From Chloroflexota bacterium (GTDB lineage Bacteria; Chloroflexota; Dehalococcoidia; SM23-28-2; RBG-16-64-32), in the NCBI GenBank assembly GCA_005882715.1, contig VBEI01000009.1:1-17313 (forward strand): a stretch of DNA of 17,313 nt, read 5' to 3'. Made by a program: the position numbers and the translations under genes. The notes beneath the pieces were generated by a model, which was given only the letters and a program-made list of their open reading frames with translations, did no database searches and had not been told where the DNA came from. This document shows, in pieces, positions 6,111 to 13,894 of the stretch; within the stretch, counting starts at the first letter, position 1; each line of letters opens with the position of its first letter.

Positions 6111-6938
6111 ATGAAGCTCAAAGACAAGGTTTCGATCATCACAGGGGCGGCTTCCGGAATCGGGAAGGCGACGGCACTGGTGTTCGCGCGCGAGGGAGCA
6201 AAGGTGATGTGCGCGGATGTCAACGCCGACGGCGCTGAGTCGGTAGCGCGGCAGATCGTTGATACGGGAGGGGAAGCGGAATCGATCAAGGTAGACGTGT
6301 CCGTAGAAGCCGACGTGAAAAATATGATCTCGCAAACCGTGGCGCGCTGGGCCCGGCTCGACATTCTCTACAACAACGCCGGGATAGGTTACGGCATGCC
6401 GGTGACACAGGTCCCGGAAAGTGAGTGGGACCGGCTCATCGACATCAACCTCAAGGGCGTCTTCCTCGGCTGCAAGCACGCGATTCCGGAGATGCTCAAG
6501 AACGGCAGCGGCGCCATTGTAAGCACCGCCTCGGATGCCGGCCTGATCGGCACTGCGATGCTTTCGCCGTACTGTGCCTCAAAAGGAGGCGTAGTCCTGC
6601 TCACGAAGTCTCTCGCTGTGGAGTGGGGCGCAATGGGGATTCGGGTGAACTGCGTGTGTCCGGGGGTGATCCGTACGCCGATCCTCGACCCGTTCCTTCA
6701 GCGGGCGCAGGCGATGGGCGCAACACCGGAGGAACTCTGGGAACGGATGGCCAGGGCTCACCCCGTCGGCCGTGTGGGCGAGCCGGAAGAGGTGGGGCAG
6801 GCGGTGGCGTTCCTGGCGTCGGACGAGGCGTCATTCATCACGGGCGTCGCCCTCCCGGTGGACGGCGGCTTCCAGGCGGGACCTCCCAGCGGCTACGGCG
6901 CCGACCAGCGAGTCCTGAGCAGCATGTCCGCGCAGTAG
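6111..6938 (+). CDS. Classical short-chain dehydrogenase/reductase, NAD(H)-type
   Basis: The protein is 275 aa, starting 6 nt after AGGAGA (6099-6104). The Rossmann motif TGAASGIGKA begins at Thr11. Asp36 ends the second beta strand (VMCAD), which in classical SDRs selects NAD(H) over NADP(H). NNAG is at 88-91 and the active-site tetrad is Asn113, Ser141, Tyr154 and Lys158 (YCASK). The NVCPG-like turn appears as NCVCPGVIRTP, and the C-terminal FITGVALPVDGG is standard. The family interconverts secondary alcohols and ketones, including hydroxysteroids, terpenols and 3-hydroxyacyl groups; this copy most likely oxidises an alcohol for its flavoenzyme neighbours (inference). A tail of about 20 residues after the VDGG motif is slightly longer than usual. 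The next gene starts 17 bp after its stop. Confidence 0.95.
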   Translation: MKLKDKVSIITGAASGIGKATALVFAREGAKVMCADVNADGAESVARQIVDTGGEAESIKVDVSVEADVKNMISQTVARWARLDILYNNAGIGYGMPVTQVPESEWDRLIDINLKGVFLGCKHAIPEMLKNGSGAIVSTASDAGLIGTAMLSPYCASKGGVVLLTKSLAVEWGAMGIRVNCVCPGVIRTPILDPFLQRAQAMGATPEELWERMARAHPVGRVGEPEEVGQAVAFLASDEASFITGVALPVDGGFQAGPPSGYGADQRVLSSMSAQ

Positions 6939-6955
6939 AGCGCGTTTCGGGACGA

Positions 6956-8110
6956 ATGCGCACGATCGAGCGGGCACACCAAGTGGAGGGCTCGCGGTTG
7001 CTGGAAGCGGCGCGCCGGCTTGCGCCACTGATCGCCGATCACGCAGACGAAGCCGAGCGCGAACGCCGGGTGCCGAAGGCAGTCGTTGGTGAGCTTGTAT
7101 CGGCCGGCGTGTTTCACATGTTCGTCCCACGCGTGTTCGGCGGGGGCGAGGTGGACGTCGCGATCGGCGTGCGCGTATTGGAAGAGCTCTCGAAGGCGGA
7201 CGGGTCGACGGGGTGGATCGCAATGATCGGCGCCACAACGGGCCTGATCAGCGCTTACCTCCCTCAGCAGGTCGCCCGCGAAATCTACCGTCCGGGCGTA
7301 ATCACCGGTGGCGTCGTGGCGCCACGCGGCACGGCTGTTCCGGAGAATGGTGGATATCGCGTGAACGGGACGTGGTCATTCGCCAGCGGCTGCGAGCACA
7401 GCCATTGGCTCGCATGCGCGTCCCTCGTTCAGGGAAGCGATGTACCGGATGTGCGGATGATGCTCTTCCCGGCGACGGCCATCGAGATCATCGATACCTG
7501 GCACGTTTCCGGGCTGCGAGGCACGGGAAGCCACGACATTGCTGTGAACGACGCCTATGTGCCCACCGATTACTCGTTCTCGCTGGCGGGGCGGCCGGCG
7601 CAGTCGGGCGTGCTTTACGGATTCTCGCTGATAGGCTTACTCGCCGTTTCAGTGGCAGCAGTGGCGCTGGGCATCGGCCGTGCAGCAATCGATGAGATTC
7701 GCGACATCGCGCCGAACAAGACCCCGATGGGACGGCGCAAGCCGCTAACGGAGTGGAACGTCGCGCAGGTGGCGATCGCGGAGGGGGAGGCAGCGCTGCG
7801 CTCCGGGCGCGCGTTCCTGCTGGAGTCGGTCGGGGCGATGTGGTCCACGCTTGAGCGAGGCGAGGAACCGGCGATCGAACAGCGCGCGCTCCTGCGGCTG
7901 GCGGCATCGCAGGCAGTTCAGGGATCCGTGCGCGCGGTCGATGTCGCGTACAACCTGGGGGGCGGGTCGTCGATCTACGAGAGCAGCCGGCTGCAGCGGC
8001 GGTTTCGGGACATCCATGCCCTCACGCAACACGTTATGGTCGGACCGTCCAGCTTTGAGGCAGCTGGGCGGGCGCTGCTGGGGCATGAGGTGCCGCCTGG
8101 GTTTCTTTAG
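6956..8110 (+). CDS. Acyl-CoA dehydrogenase-fold flavoprotein (HsaA/DszC-type monooxygenase-like)
   Basis: The protein is 384 aa from ATG 6956, 17 bp after the SDR stop. The frame is open further upstream, but that would overlap the SDR and the added residues are not protein-like. Order of domains: an N-terminal helical region (RLAPLIADHADEAERERRVP), then VPRVFGGGEVD and the EELSKADGSTGWIAMIG block, a middle beta domain with GTWSFASGCEHSHW, and a C-terminal four-helix bundle ending RFRDIHALTQH. The STGW block and RDIHA..QH tail are typical of the flavin-dependent monooxygenase branch of the fold (HsaA, DszC and relatives) rather than true acyl-CoA dehydrogenases. That branch uses reduced flavin from a separate reductase to hydroxylate aromatic or heterocyclic substrates. 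No flavin reductase is visible here. Shine-Dalgarno is weak (CGGGA), so coupling to the SDR is likely. Confidence 0.88.
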   Translation: MRTIERAHQVEGSRLLEAARRLAPLIADHADEAERERRVPKAVVGELVSAGVFHMFVPRVFGGGEVDVAIGVRVLEELSKADGSTGWIAMIGATTGLISAYLPQQVAREIYRPGVITGGVVAPRGTAVPENGGYRVNGTWSFASGCEHSHWLACASLVQGSDVPDVRMMLFPATAIEIIDTWHVSGLRGTGSHDIAVNDAYVPTDYSFSLAGRPAQSGVLYGFSLIGLLAVSVAAVALGIGRAAIDEIRDIAPNKTPMGRRKPLTEWNVAQVAIAEGEAALRSGRAFLLESVGAMWSTLERGEEPAIEQRALLRLAASQAVQGSVRAVDVAYNLGGGSSIYESSRLQRRFRDIHALTQHVMVGPSSFEAAGRALLGHEVPPGFL

Positions 8111-8125
8111 AGATGAAATGACTGA

Positions 8126-8154
8126 TTGACAGCGTGAAGCCACCGTGGTAGATA
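8126..8154 (+). promoter_or_regulatory. Candidate promoter of the luciferase-like monooxygenase
   Basis: A perfect -35 TTGACA (8126-8131) is followed after 17 bp by TAGATA (8149-8154, a weak -10, 3/6). Transcription would start near 8161, inside the inverted repeat at 8155-8168, the geometry of a repressible promoter. Confidence 0.45.
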
Positions 8155-8168
8155 ACTGACCAGTCAGT
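8155..8168. promoter_or_regulatory. TetR-type operator-like inverted repeat
   Basis: ACTGAC-CA-GTCAGT has perfect 6-bp arms around a 2-bp centre, directly after the candidate -10. Perfect short palindromes of this form, often with TGAC/GTCA arms, are typical TetR/AcrR-family operators (established knowledge). A related half-site, ACTGAT, lies 34 bp upstream at 8121. No regulator gene is in the window, so the cognate protein would be encoded elsewhere. Confidence 0.5.
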
Positions 8169-8215
8169 ATGTAATGTTTAAACCTGAACCCCCAGTCCAG
8201 TGAGGAGGCCGCTCA

Positions 8216-9349
8216 ATGAAATTCGGACTGATCTACGAGCTCCAGCAGCAGAAGCCCTGGGTCGAGAACCAGGAGCACAAGACCTACCACGATGCGCTCG
8301 ACCAGATCGAGCTGGCGGACAAGGTGGGGTTCGACTACGTCTGGGAGGTTGAGCACCATTTCCTCGTGGAGTACTCGCACTCTTCGGCGCCCGAGGTGTT
8401 CCTGGCGGCTGCGAGCCAGCGTACGAAGAACATCCGCATCGGGCAGGGCGTGGCGCTACTGCCGAACCCCTTCAACCATCCGATTCGAGTAGCCGAGCGG
8501 GCGGCCGCGCTGGATATAGTCTCGGATGGGCGGCTGGAGCTGGGGACCGGACGGTCGATCACGGAGCAGGAGTTGGGCGGGTTCGGGATAGACCCGGCGG
8601 ATTCGCGGGCGATGTGGGAAGAGGCAATCCAAATGATCCCGAAGATGTGGACGAACGAGACGTTTGCTTGGGAAGGCGACTACTTCGTCGTGCCCCCGCG
8701 CATGGTGCTGCCGAAGCCCATTCAAAAGCCCCATCCGCCGCTCTGGATGGCTTGTACACAGCCGGATAGCTTCCGCATTGCAGGGTCGAAGGGACTCGGC
8801 GCTCTATCGTTCGGATTCATCGCACCCGGTGTGCTCGAAGCCTCCCTCTCTATCTATCGCGACGCAATCAGTGACGCACAGCCGGTCGGCGATTTCGTGA
8901 ACAATCAGTTCGCGGCCACCAGCTTCGCCTGCGTAGCACCGACGGATGAAGAGGCGCTCGAGTTCGGCAAGCCCGCCGCGGAGTTCTTCCAGGAAGCGAT
9001 CGGCATCCTATTCGTACCGTGGGCCAAGAAGGCAGACGCGCCATCTTCGTACCAGTACTACGTGAGCCTCGCCCAGATGGCGGAAGAGCGGCTGAAGCAG
9101 GACCCGGATGGGGCGTTTCGCTTCCAGGAGCAATGGGACTCGGGGACGCTCTGCATTGGCAGACCCGAGCGGGTCCGCGACGCCGTCCAGAAATACGTTG
9201 ACGCGGGCTGCGATCAGCTGATCGTAATGGTGCAGGTAGGCCGGATCCCCCACGAGAAGGTGATGCAGACGATAAAGCTGATGGGTGAGGAGGTCATCCC
9301 TCACTTCCAGAAGGCGGCCAAAGCCGAGGCGGCCCCAGCCAAAAGCTAG
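8216..9349 (+). CDS. Luciferase-like flavin monooxygenase (EHHF type)
   Basis: The protein is 377 aa, starting 7 nt after a strong GAGGAGG (8202-8208). It is a full-length luciferase superfamily member. Signatures are GFDYVWEVEHHFLVEY (EHHF at 46-49, the motif of bacterial luciferase and related FMN-dependent monooxygenases), NIRIGQGVALLPNPFNHPIR, the phosphate-binding SDGRLELGTGRS, and PPLWMACTQPDSF. It lies apart in type from the shorter SEH-type copy at 2983-3894. Known relatives include limonene monooxygenase, alkanal monooxygenase and type II Baeyer-Villiger enzymes, all needing reduced FMN from a separate reductase. Next to an SDR and lactone/ester-type hydrolases, a Baeyer-Villiger or ring-oxygenation role is a reasonable hypothesis. 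An Ala/Lys-rich tail of about 12 residues follows the fold. It has its own promoter and operator-like palindrome, 105 bp after the previous gene. Confidence 0.93.
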   Translation: MKFGLIYELQQQKPWVENQEHKTYHDALDQIELADKVGFDYVWEVEHHFLVEYSHSSAPEVFLAAASQRTKNIRIGQGVALLPNPFNHPIRVAERAAALDIVSDGRLELGTGRSITEQELGGFGIDPADSRAMWEEAIQMIPKMWTNETFAWEGDYFVVPPRMVLPKPIQKPHPPLWMACTQPDSFRIAGSKGLGALSFGFIAPGVLEASLSIYRDAISDAQPVGDFVNNQFAATSFACVAPTDEEALEFGKPAAEFFQEAIGILFVPWAKKADAPSSYQYYVSLAQMAEERLKQDPDGAFRFQEQWDSGTLCIGRPERVRDAVQKYVDAGCDQLIVMVQVGRIPHEKVMQTIKLMGEEVIPHFQKAAKAEAAPAKS

Positions 9350-9439
9350 CCCGCAGCAATAGCGCCTGCCACGCGTGGGGGTTCAGCGCATAGCGGGCCT
9401 GGAATCACCGGAGCTGCTGAGTTCGGTGGCGGGCTCCTG

Positions 9440-12400
9440 TTATTCGGCTACGGCTCCCCAGGGACCGACTATATCTCCTAACAACTGTGTAAGCTCCGGG
9501 CAGGCACGCACTGACGGCAGTTCCATCACGACTTCTGCGCCGTCGCGCTGGCGAATCGCGAGGCGTGCTTCGGCCTCGCCCGAGTAGTCGCCGATTGTCG
9601 CGAGAAGCGCGCGCAGCCGTTCGTGGTCTCCGTCTTCGTCGTCAGTCTCCTCCAGCACGATGCTGAGGGCCGACGGGCCAATGGATGGAGCAGGAGAGGA
9701 TGCTGGTGGCTCTTTGGCGGAGTGACCGTTTGCTGTAGGGTTATGGTTTTTCGGATTACCGTTGCGGCGGCGCTGAACGGCATTTGACGGGCCATTGGTA
9801 GTGAGCAGGTCGTTAGGGTCGAAAGATGGATCGCCGTAAGGCGATGCCTTCTGGACTGAGAGTTGAAGACGATCGTCGCGCGCCTTGACACGGACGTTGA
9901 CAACGACGATATTGCCCGCCCGCCAGATGTCTCGGGTTTGTTCCCATGTCTCGGGCCAGACGGTCACCTCGACGCTACCGGTTATATCCTCGATCTCTGC
10001 CGCAAGAAACGCCCGACCGTCGCGGGTACTGAGAGAACGCATCCCCGAAACGACGCCCCCGACAACGAGGTCCCGACCCGAAAAGTCGGCGTTGATTTCG
10101 ACGAGGCCGCAAGTCAGGATACCGCGCAGCTCCTGAGCGACGCGGGCGAAAGGATGCTCCGAGAGGTATATGCCCAGCAGCTCCTTCTCCCAGGTCAGCT
10201 TCTGTTGTTGGGTCGCTTCTGGGGCCGGCTCTAGCTCCGGCCCCTGAATCGAGGGACCATCCCCCGCTATTAGTGCAAAGAGTGACGTCTGCCCTGATTC
10301 ACGTTGCTTCTGTTCTCTTTGGGCGTACCCAATCAGGCGGTCGAGGTTTGCCAGGAGGGCGGCGCGCTCTGCCAGCTTATCGAAGGCGCCGGCTTTGACC
10401 AGGCTTTCCAGCGCGCGCTTGTTCAGGTGGCGGGTATCCACCCGTTCGAACAAGTCCTGAATAGTCAGGAACGGCCCACCCTGCGCTCGCGCTTCGATAA
10501 TGCCCTCTGCGATGCCCTGCCCGACGTTCTTTACGCAGGCGAGACCGAAACGAATCGGCTGCGTGCCGTCTTCGGCGCTCTCTAGAGAGAAGTTTGTGGC
10601 GCTGTGGTTCACGTCAGGCGGCTGGACAGGGATACCCGCGCGCACGCATTCGGCGTACGCCTCGGCGACGCGTTGCTGACCGCCCGCCATCATCATCACA
10701 GCGGTCATGTACTCAGCGGGGTAGTTCGCCTTGAGGTACGCCGTCTGGTAGGCGATTGTTCCGTACGATACGGCATGGGCCTTGTTGAAGGCGTAACCCG
10801 CGAACGGCTCGATTAGATCGTATATCTGCTTTGCTTCCTCCGCTGCATATCCCTTGGCTGCCGCGCCGTTCAGGAAGCGCTCCTCTTCGGCGCGCATCAT
10901 GGCGCGAACCTTCTTGCCCATCGCCTTCCGCATCACATCGGCCTGCCCTAGCGAGTAGCCGGCAAACTTTTGCGCGATGAGGAGCACCTGGTCTTGATAA
11001 ACGATGACTCCATAGGTCTCATCGAGAATGTCGGCGAGGTCGGGATGCGGATAGTGGATTGCTTCCAGCCCGTGCTTGGCCCGAATGTACGTCGGGATGT
11101 GCTGCATGGGGCCCGGGCGGTAGAGAGCGACCATCGCGGCGAGGTCTTTGATGGAGGTGGGGCGAAGCTCCTGGACGTAGCGAGTCATGCCGCCTGACTC
11201 AAGCTGGAAGACGCCGAAGGTCTCGCCGCGGGCGAGCATATCGTAGGTCCTGGCGTCTCCATCGGGGAGGTGTGATACATCGAGCTTTGCTCCATGGACC
11301 TGCTCGATGACCTGGACGGCAGTGCCGAGGATCGTGAGATTGGTGAGGCCCAAGAAATCCATCTTTAGCAGTCCCAACTCCGCCACATCCCACATACCGA
11401 ACTGCGTAGTGGGTAGAGAGTTCGGGTCACCGGAGGAGGGACGCTGAAGAGGCAGGAAATTGACCAGCGGTTCGGGAGCAATCACTACTCCTGCCGCGTG
11501 GGTGCTGGCGTGGCGGGCAACACCCTCGAGTTCGCGGGCGGTATCGATCAATTTCGCGATCTGCTCGTCCGCTCCGTACAACTCCTTGAAGTCCGGGCTC
11601 TCCTCGAACGCCTTCTCGATGGTCATCGCGCCGAAAGAGGCCGGCATCGTGGGCACGAGGCGCGCGACTCGATCTACATCCGCGTAGCTCATTCCGAGCG
11701 CCCGCCCGACATCTCTAATAGAAGCTTTAGCCCCGAGGGTGCCAAACGTAATTATCTGGGCCACGCGATCCTGTCCGTATTTCTCGGCGGCGTAGCGGAT
11801 CATCTCGTCCCGGCGGTCTTCGGCGAAGTCCAGGTCTACGTCCGGCATCTCTCGTCGTTCGACGTTGAGGAATCGTTCGAAGACCAGCCAGTGTTCCAGC
11901 GGGTTGATGTCGGTTACGCCAAGGACGTAGAGAATGATCGAGGCGGCAGCGGAGCCACGCACAGCCATGAGGATGCCGCGCTCACGAGCGTACTGGGAGA
12001 AATCGTGGACGACGAGAATGTAGTCGGCGAAGCCAGTCTGCCGGACCACCTCGAGCTCGTAGTCAAGCCGGCGCCGCGCGTCGTTAGCTTCGCCCGGATA
12101 CCGGCGGGCGAGACCTTCGAGGCAGAGGCGCGAAAGATGTTCGTCGGCGCTTAAGCCGGGCGGGACGTCGGCTTTCGGCAGTTGCACTCTACCGAACTCC
12201 AGGGTCAGGTCGCACATCTCCGCGATGCGCCCGGCGTTATCGATCGCCTCGGGGTGGTTGGGAAAGAGCGCGCGCATCTCATCTTCGGACTTCAGGTAAT
12301 AACAGGCGGGGTCTCCGGACATCTTCATGCGGTCGTCCTGCTGGACAGTCGAGTTCGTCCCGATGCAGAGGAGAACGTCCTGAAAGGGAGCGTCTTCGGG

Positions 12401-13021
12401 CTTTACGTAGTGTAGGTCGTTGGTCGCAACTACAGCGATGCCGGTCTCTTCGGCCAGGCGTAGGAGCCCCCTGCTCAGCGGCTCGTGCTCGGTGATGCCG
12501 TGTTCCTGAAGCTCGATGTAATAGTCACCGCCGAAGAGCTGCTGATAGTAGCGGGCAGTGTTCACGGCCGCATCGAAGCGGCCGTCGAGAAGGTGCCGCG
12601 ATATCTCACTCGTGGCGCATCCAGAGAGCGCGATCAGACCATCGCGGTGCTGCTCAAGCAGCTCGCGGTCTATGCGGGGCTTGTAGTAGTAGCCCTCGAG
12701 GTGTGACTTCGTGGAGAGGGCGAGGAGATTGGCATACCCGGCGTTGTTCTTTGCGAGCAGCGTCAGGTGGTAGGGTTGCTTGTCCTGAGGTTCGCGCGAG
12801 TGGCGAGAACCCTGGGCGACGTAGGCCTCGATGCCGATGATTGGCTTGATGCCGCGCACCTTGGCTTCTTTGTAGAACTGCACTGCGCCGTAGAGCACTC
12901 CGTGGTCGGTAAGGCCGATGGCCTGCTGACCCAGTTCCACCGCACGGTCCATGAGCTGTGGTATGCGTGACAGTCCATCCAGAAGAGAGAACTCGGTGTG
13001 GGTATGCAGATGGGCAAACAT
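9440..13021 (-). CDS. dnaE: DNA polymerase III subunit alpha
   Basis: The protein is 1193 aa, full-length for DnaE1. The PHP domain (about 1-210) opens HLHTHTEFSLLDG and keeps the usual metal ligands His6, His8, Asp15, His40 and Glu65, with more in TNDLHY. The polymerase core has catalytic Asp394 and Asp396 in MPDVDLDF and Asp555 in KMDFLGL. Also present are GGMTRYVQEL, YRPGPM, YQDQVLLIAQ and FNKAHAVSYG. A helix-hairpin-helix region, an OB-fold and a C-terminal domain follow. Between the OB-fold and the C-terminal domain (about 1057-1120) lies a disordered Asn/Pro/Ser-rich linker. It is the replicative chain-elongating polymerase; intact PHP residues suggest intrinsic 3'-5' proofreading. No Shine-Dalgarno precedes the ATG, which directly abuts the stop codon of a short upstream frame. 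The gene converges on the luciferase-like gene, 90 bp away. Confidence 0.98.
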   Translation of the reverse strand: MFAHLHTHTEFSLLDGLSRIPQLMDRAVELGQQAIGLTDHGVLYGAVQFYKEAKVRGIKPIIGIEAYVAQGSRHSREPQDKQPYHLTLLAKNNAGYANLLALSTKSHLEGYYYKPRIDRELLEQHRDGLIALSGCATSEISRHLLDGRFDAAVNTARYYQQLFGGDYYIELQEHGITEHEPLSRGLLRLAEETGIAVVATNDLHYVKPEDAPFQDVLLCIGTNSTVQQDDRMKMSGDPACYYLKSEDEMRALFPNHPEAIDNAGRIAEMCDLTLEFGRVQLPKADVPPGLSADEHLSRLCLEGLARRYPGEANDARRRLDYELEVVRQTGFADYILVVHDFSQYARERGILMAVRGSAAASIILYVLGVTDINPLEHWLVFERFLNVERREMPDVDLDFAEDRRDEMIRYAAEKYGQDRVAQIITFGTLGAKASIRDVGRALGMSYADVDRVARLVPTMPASFGAMTIEKAFEESPDFKELYGADEQIAKLIDTARELEGVARHASTHAAGVVIAPEPLVNFLPLQRPSSGDPNSLPTTQFGMWDVAELGLLKMDFLGLTNLTILGTAVQVIEQVHGAKLDVSHLPDGDARTYDMLARGETFGVFQLESGGMTRYVQELRPTSIKDLAAMVALYRPGPMQHIPTYIRAKHGLEAIHYPHPDLADILDETYGVIVYQDQVLLIAQKFAGYSLGQADVMRKAMGKKVRAMMRAEEERFLNGAAAKGYAAEEAKQIYDLIEPFAGYAFNKAHAVSYGTIAYQTAYLKANYPAEYMTAVMMMAGGQQRVAEAYAECVRAGIPVQPPDVNHSATNFSLESAEDGTQPIRFGLACVKNVGQGIAEGIIEARAQGGPFLTIQDLFERVDTRHLNKRALESLVKAGAFDKLAERAALLANLDRLIGYAQREQKQRESGQTSLFALIAGDGPSIQGPELEPAPEATQQQKLTWEKELLGIYLSEHPFARVAQELRGILTCGLVEINADFSGRDLVVGGVVSGMRSLSTRDGRAFLAAEIEDITGSVEVTVWPETWEQTRDIWRAGNIVVVNVRVKARDDRLQLSVQKASPYGDPSFDPNDLLTTNGPSNAVQRRRNGNPKNHNPTANGHSAKEPPASSPAPSIGPSALSIVLEETDDEDGDHERLRALLATIGDYSGEAEARLAIRQRDGAEVVMELPSVRACPELTQLLGDIVGPWGAVAE

Positions 13022-13084
13022 CTAGAACGATGGGCGAAGAAGGAGAAGAATGGGATGCTTAGTTGAGCGCTGAACCATCAGCAT
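13022..13084 (-). CDS. Possible 20-codon leader peptide of dnaE
   Basis: An ATG at 13084 opens a frame ending in TAG at 13022-13024, and the next three bases are the dnaE ATG. The peptide starts MLMVQRSTK, contains four consecutive leucines and ends RPSF. A perfect TATAAT ends 16 nt before this ATG, so the message would begin only about 9-10 nt ahead of it. Since dnaE has no Shine-Dalgarno, ribosomes finishing this frame could restart on dnaE at the stop-start junction. The frame is short and could be fortuitous. Confidence 0.35.
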   Translation of the reverse strand: MLMVQRSTKHPILLLLRPSF

Positions 13085-13100
13085 CGTGGACGACGAACCC

Positions 13101-13106
13101 ATTATA
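13101..13106 (-). promoter_or_regulatory. Consensus -10 box (TATAAT) upstream of dnaE
   Basis: TATAAT on the minus strand, within CTATCCTATAATGGG, lies 79 nt before the dnaE start. Transcription would begin near 13094, leaving a leader of about 70 nt that holds the short leader frame and a small hairpin (GCTGA-TGGT-TCAGC). No convincing -35 is seen at 16-18 bp. Confidence 0.5.
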
Positions 13107-13187
13107 GGATAGGGGAACCCCTGGCCGGACAGGATCGTACTAGGATCTACCGACGATTTTGTGGACGAAGACGACCCGGGAAACCCA

Positions 13188-13856
13188 CTACCCGCATGCT
13201 TCAGCGAACGCCCGGAACAGGGCGAGGGAGTCTGGATGCATTTCGCTGCGCTCTGGGTGCCACTGGATACCCATGACCCAGCGATGCTCCGTGCTTTCCA
13301 TCGCTTCCACGAAACCATCTGAAGAATGTGCGGTCGATTGCAGCGATGGGGCGAGCCTTCCTTCTGTCACCCCCTGATGGTGGCGCGAGTTCACGCGAAG
13401 GGTGCGGTCCGGCCCATAAACATCGGACAGGCGGCTGGAGCCGTCGATAACTACGTCATGCCAATTCGAGGTGCCATTCTCGTGCCAGCGGTGCTCGTTG
13501 CTCTCGATGTGCTGCATGAGTGAACCGCCCATGGCCACATTTAGCAGCTCATGACCGCGGCAGATGCAGAGGACGGGTACGTCGTGCTCCAGGGCCTGGC
13601 GCAGCAGTCGCAGTTCATGGGCGTCGCGCTTGCGATTCGGCCGATCGGTCAGCGGGTTTCGCTTTTCCCCATAGAGGTGCGGGTCGACATCCACACCGCC
13701 GGTCAGGAGCAGGCCGCGGGCGCCGACGGGAAGGTCTTCGTCTTCCACGACGACGTAGCGGGCGCCACCCGCTTCTAGCGCATCGTAGTAGAACTTGGTG
13801 CGCTCCCAGGTGGGCGCGCGCCAGTGCGGGACTGCGACTAGAGGTCCTTCACTCAT
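13188..13856 (-). CDS. Class I glutamine amidotransferase, gamma-glutamyl-GABA hydrolase-like (peptidase C26)
   Basis: The protein is 222 aa. The nucleophile elbow is PVLCICRGHELLNVAMGGS with Cys99 as nucleophile; His200 and Glu202 in GIQWHPE complete the triad. GLLLTGGVDVDPHLYGE is the glycine-rich oxyanion strand of the PuuD group. PuuD releases GABA from gamma-glutamyl-GABA in the putrescine pathway; related enzymes cleave other gamma-glutamyl amides. The residue after the elbow His is Glu103, where many homologues have Gln, and the protein is about 20-30 residues shorter than E. coli PuuD. An agmatinase-family gene lies 385 bp upstream on the same strand, which supports a polyamine link without proving it. 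The start ATG directly follows the TGA of an 84-codon frame and has no Shine-Dalgarno. Confidence 0.88.
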   Translation of the reverse strand: MSEGPLVAVPHWRAPTWERTKFYYDALEAGGARYVVVEDEDLPVGARGLLLTGGVDVDPHLYGEKRNPLTDRPNRKRDAHELRLLRQALEHDVPVLCICRGHELLNVAMGGSLMQHIESNEHRWHENGTSNWHDVVIDGSSRLSDVYGPDRTLRVNSRHHQGVTEGRLAPSLQSTAHSSDGFVEAMESTEHRWVMGIQWHPERSEMHPDSLALFRAFAEACG

Positions 13857-13865
13857 TCACGAGGA

Positions 13866-13894
13866 ATCGTAGCGAACGAGCGGGGGGTCAGCAA
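13866..13894 (-). promoter_or_regulatory. Candidate promoter of the PuuD-like gene
   Basis: On the minus strand TTGCTG (13889-13894) is separated by 17 bp from TACGAT (13866-13871). The -10 ends 9 nt before the ATG at 13856, so the predicted start leaves a leader of only about 3 nt. Confidence 0.4.

Noticed and set aside
5859..6479. Minus-strand frame of 206 codons
   Set aside because: Runs antisense across the hydrolase-SDR junction and has no recognisable motif.
6425..6955. Upstream open extension of the ACAD-fold gene frame
   Set aside because: It overlaps the SDR in another frame, is Arg/Gly-rich without family similarity, and ATG 6956 fits the family N-terminus.
9350..9439. Bidirectional terminator between the luciferase-like gene and dnaE
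   Set aside because: Only loose pairings (CACCG...CGGTG) and a short palindrome CCACGCGTGG without a U-tract; not strong enough to call.
11498..12154. Plus-strand frame of 218 codons inside dnaE
   Set aside because: Antisense shadow of a fully conserved dnaE segment containing catalytic Asp394/396.
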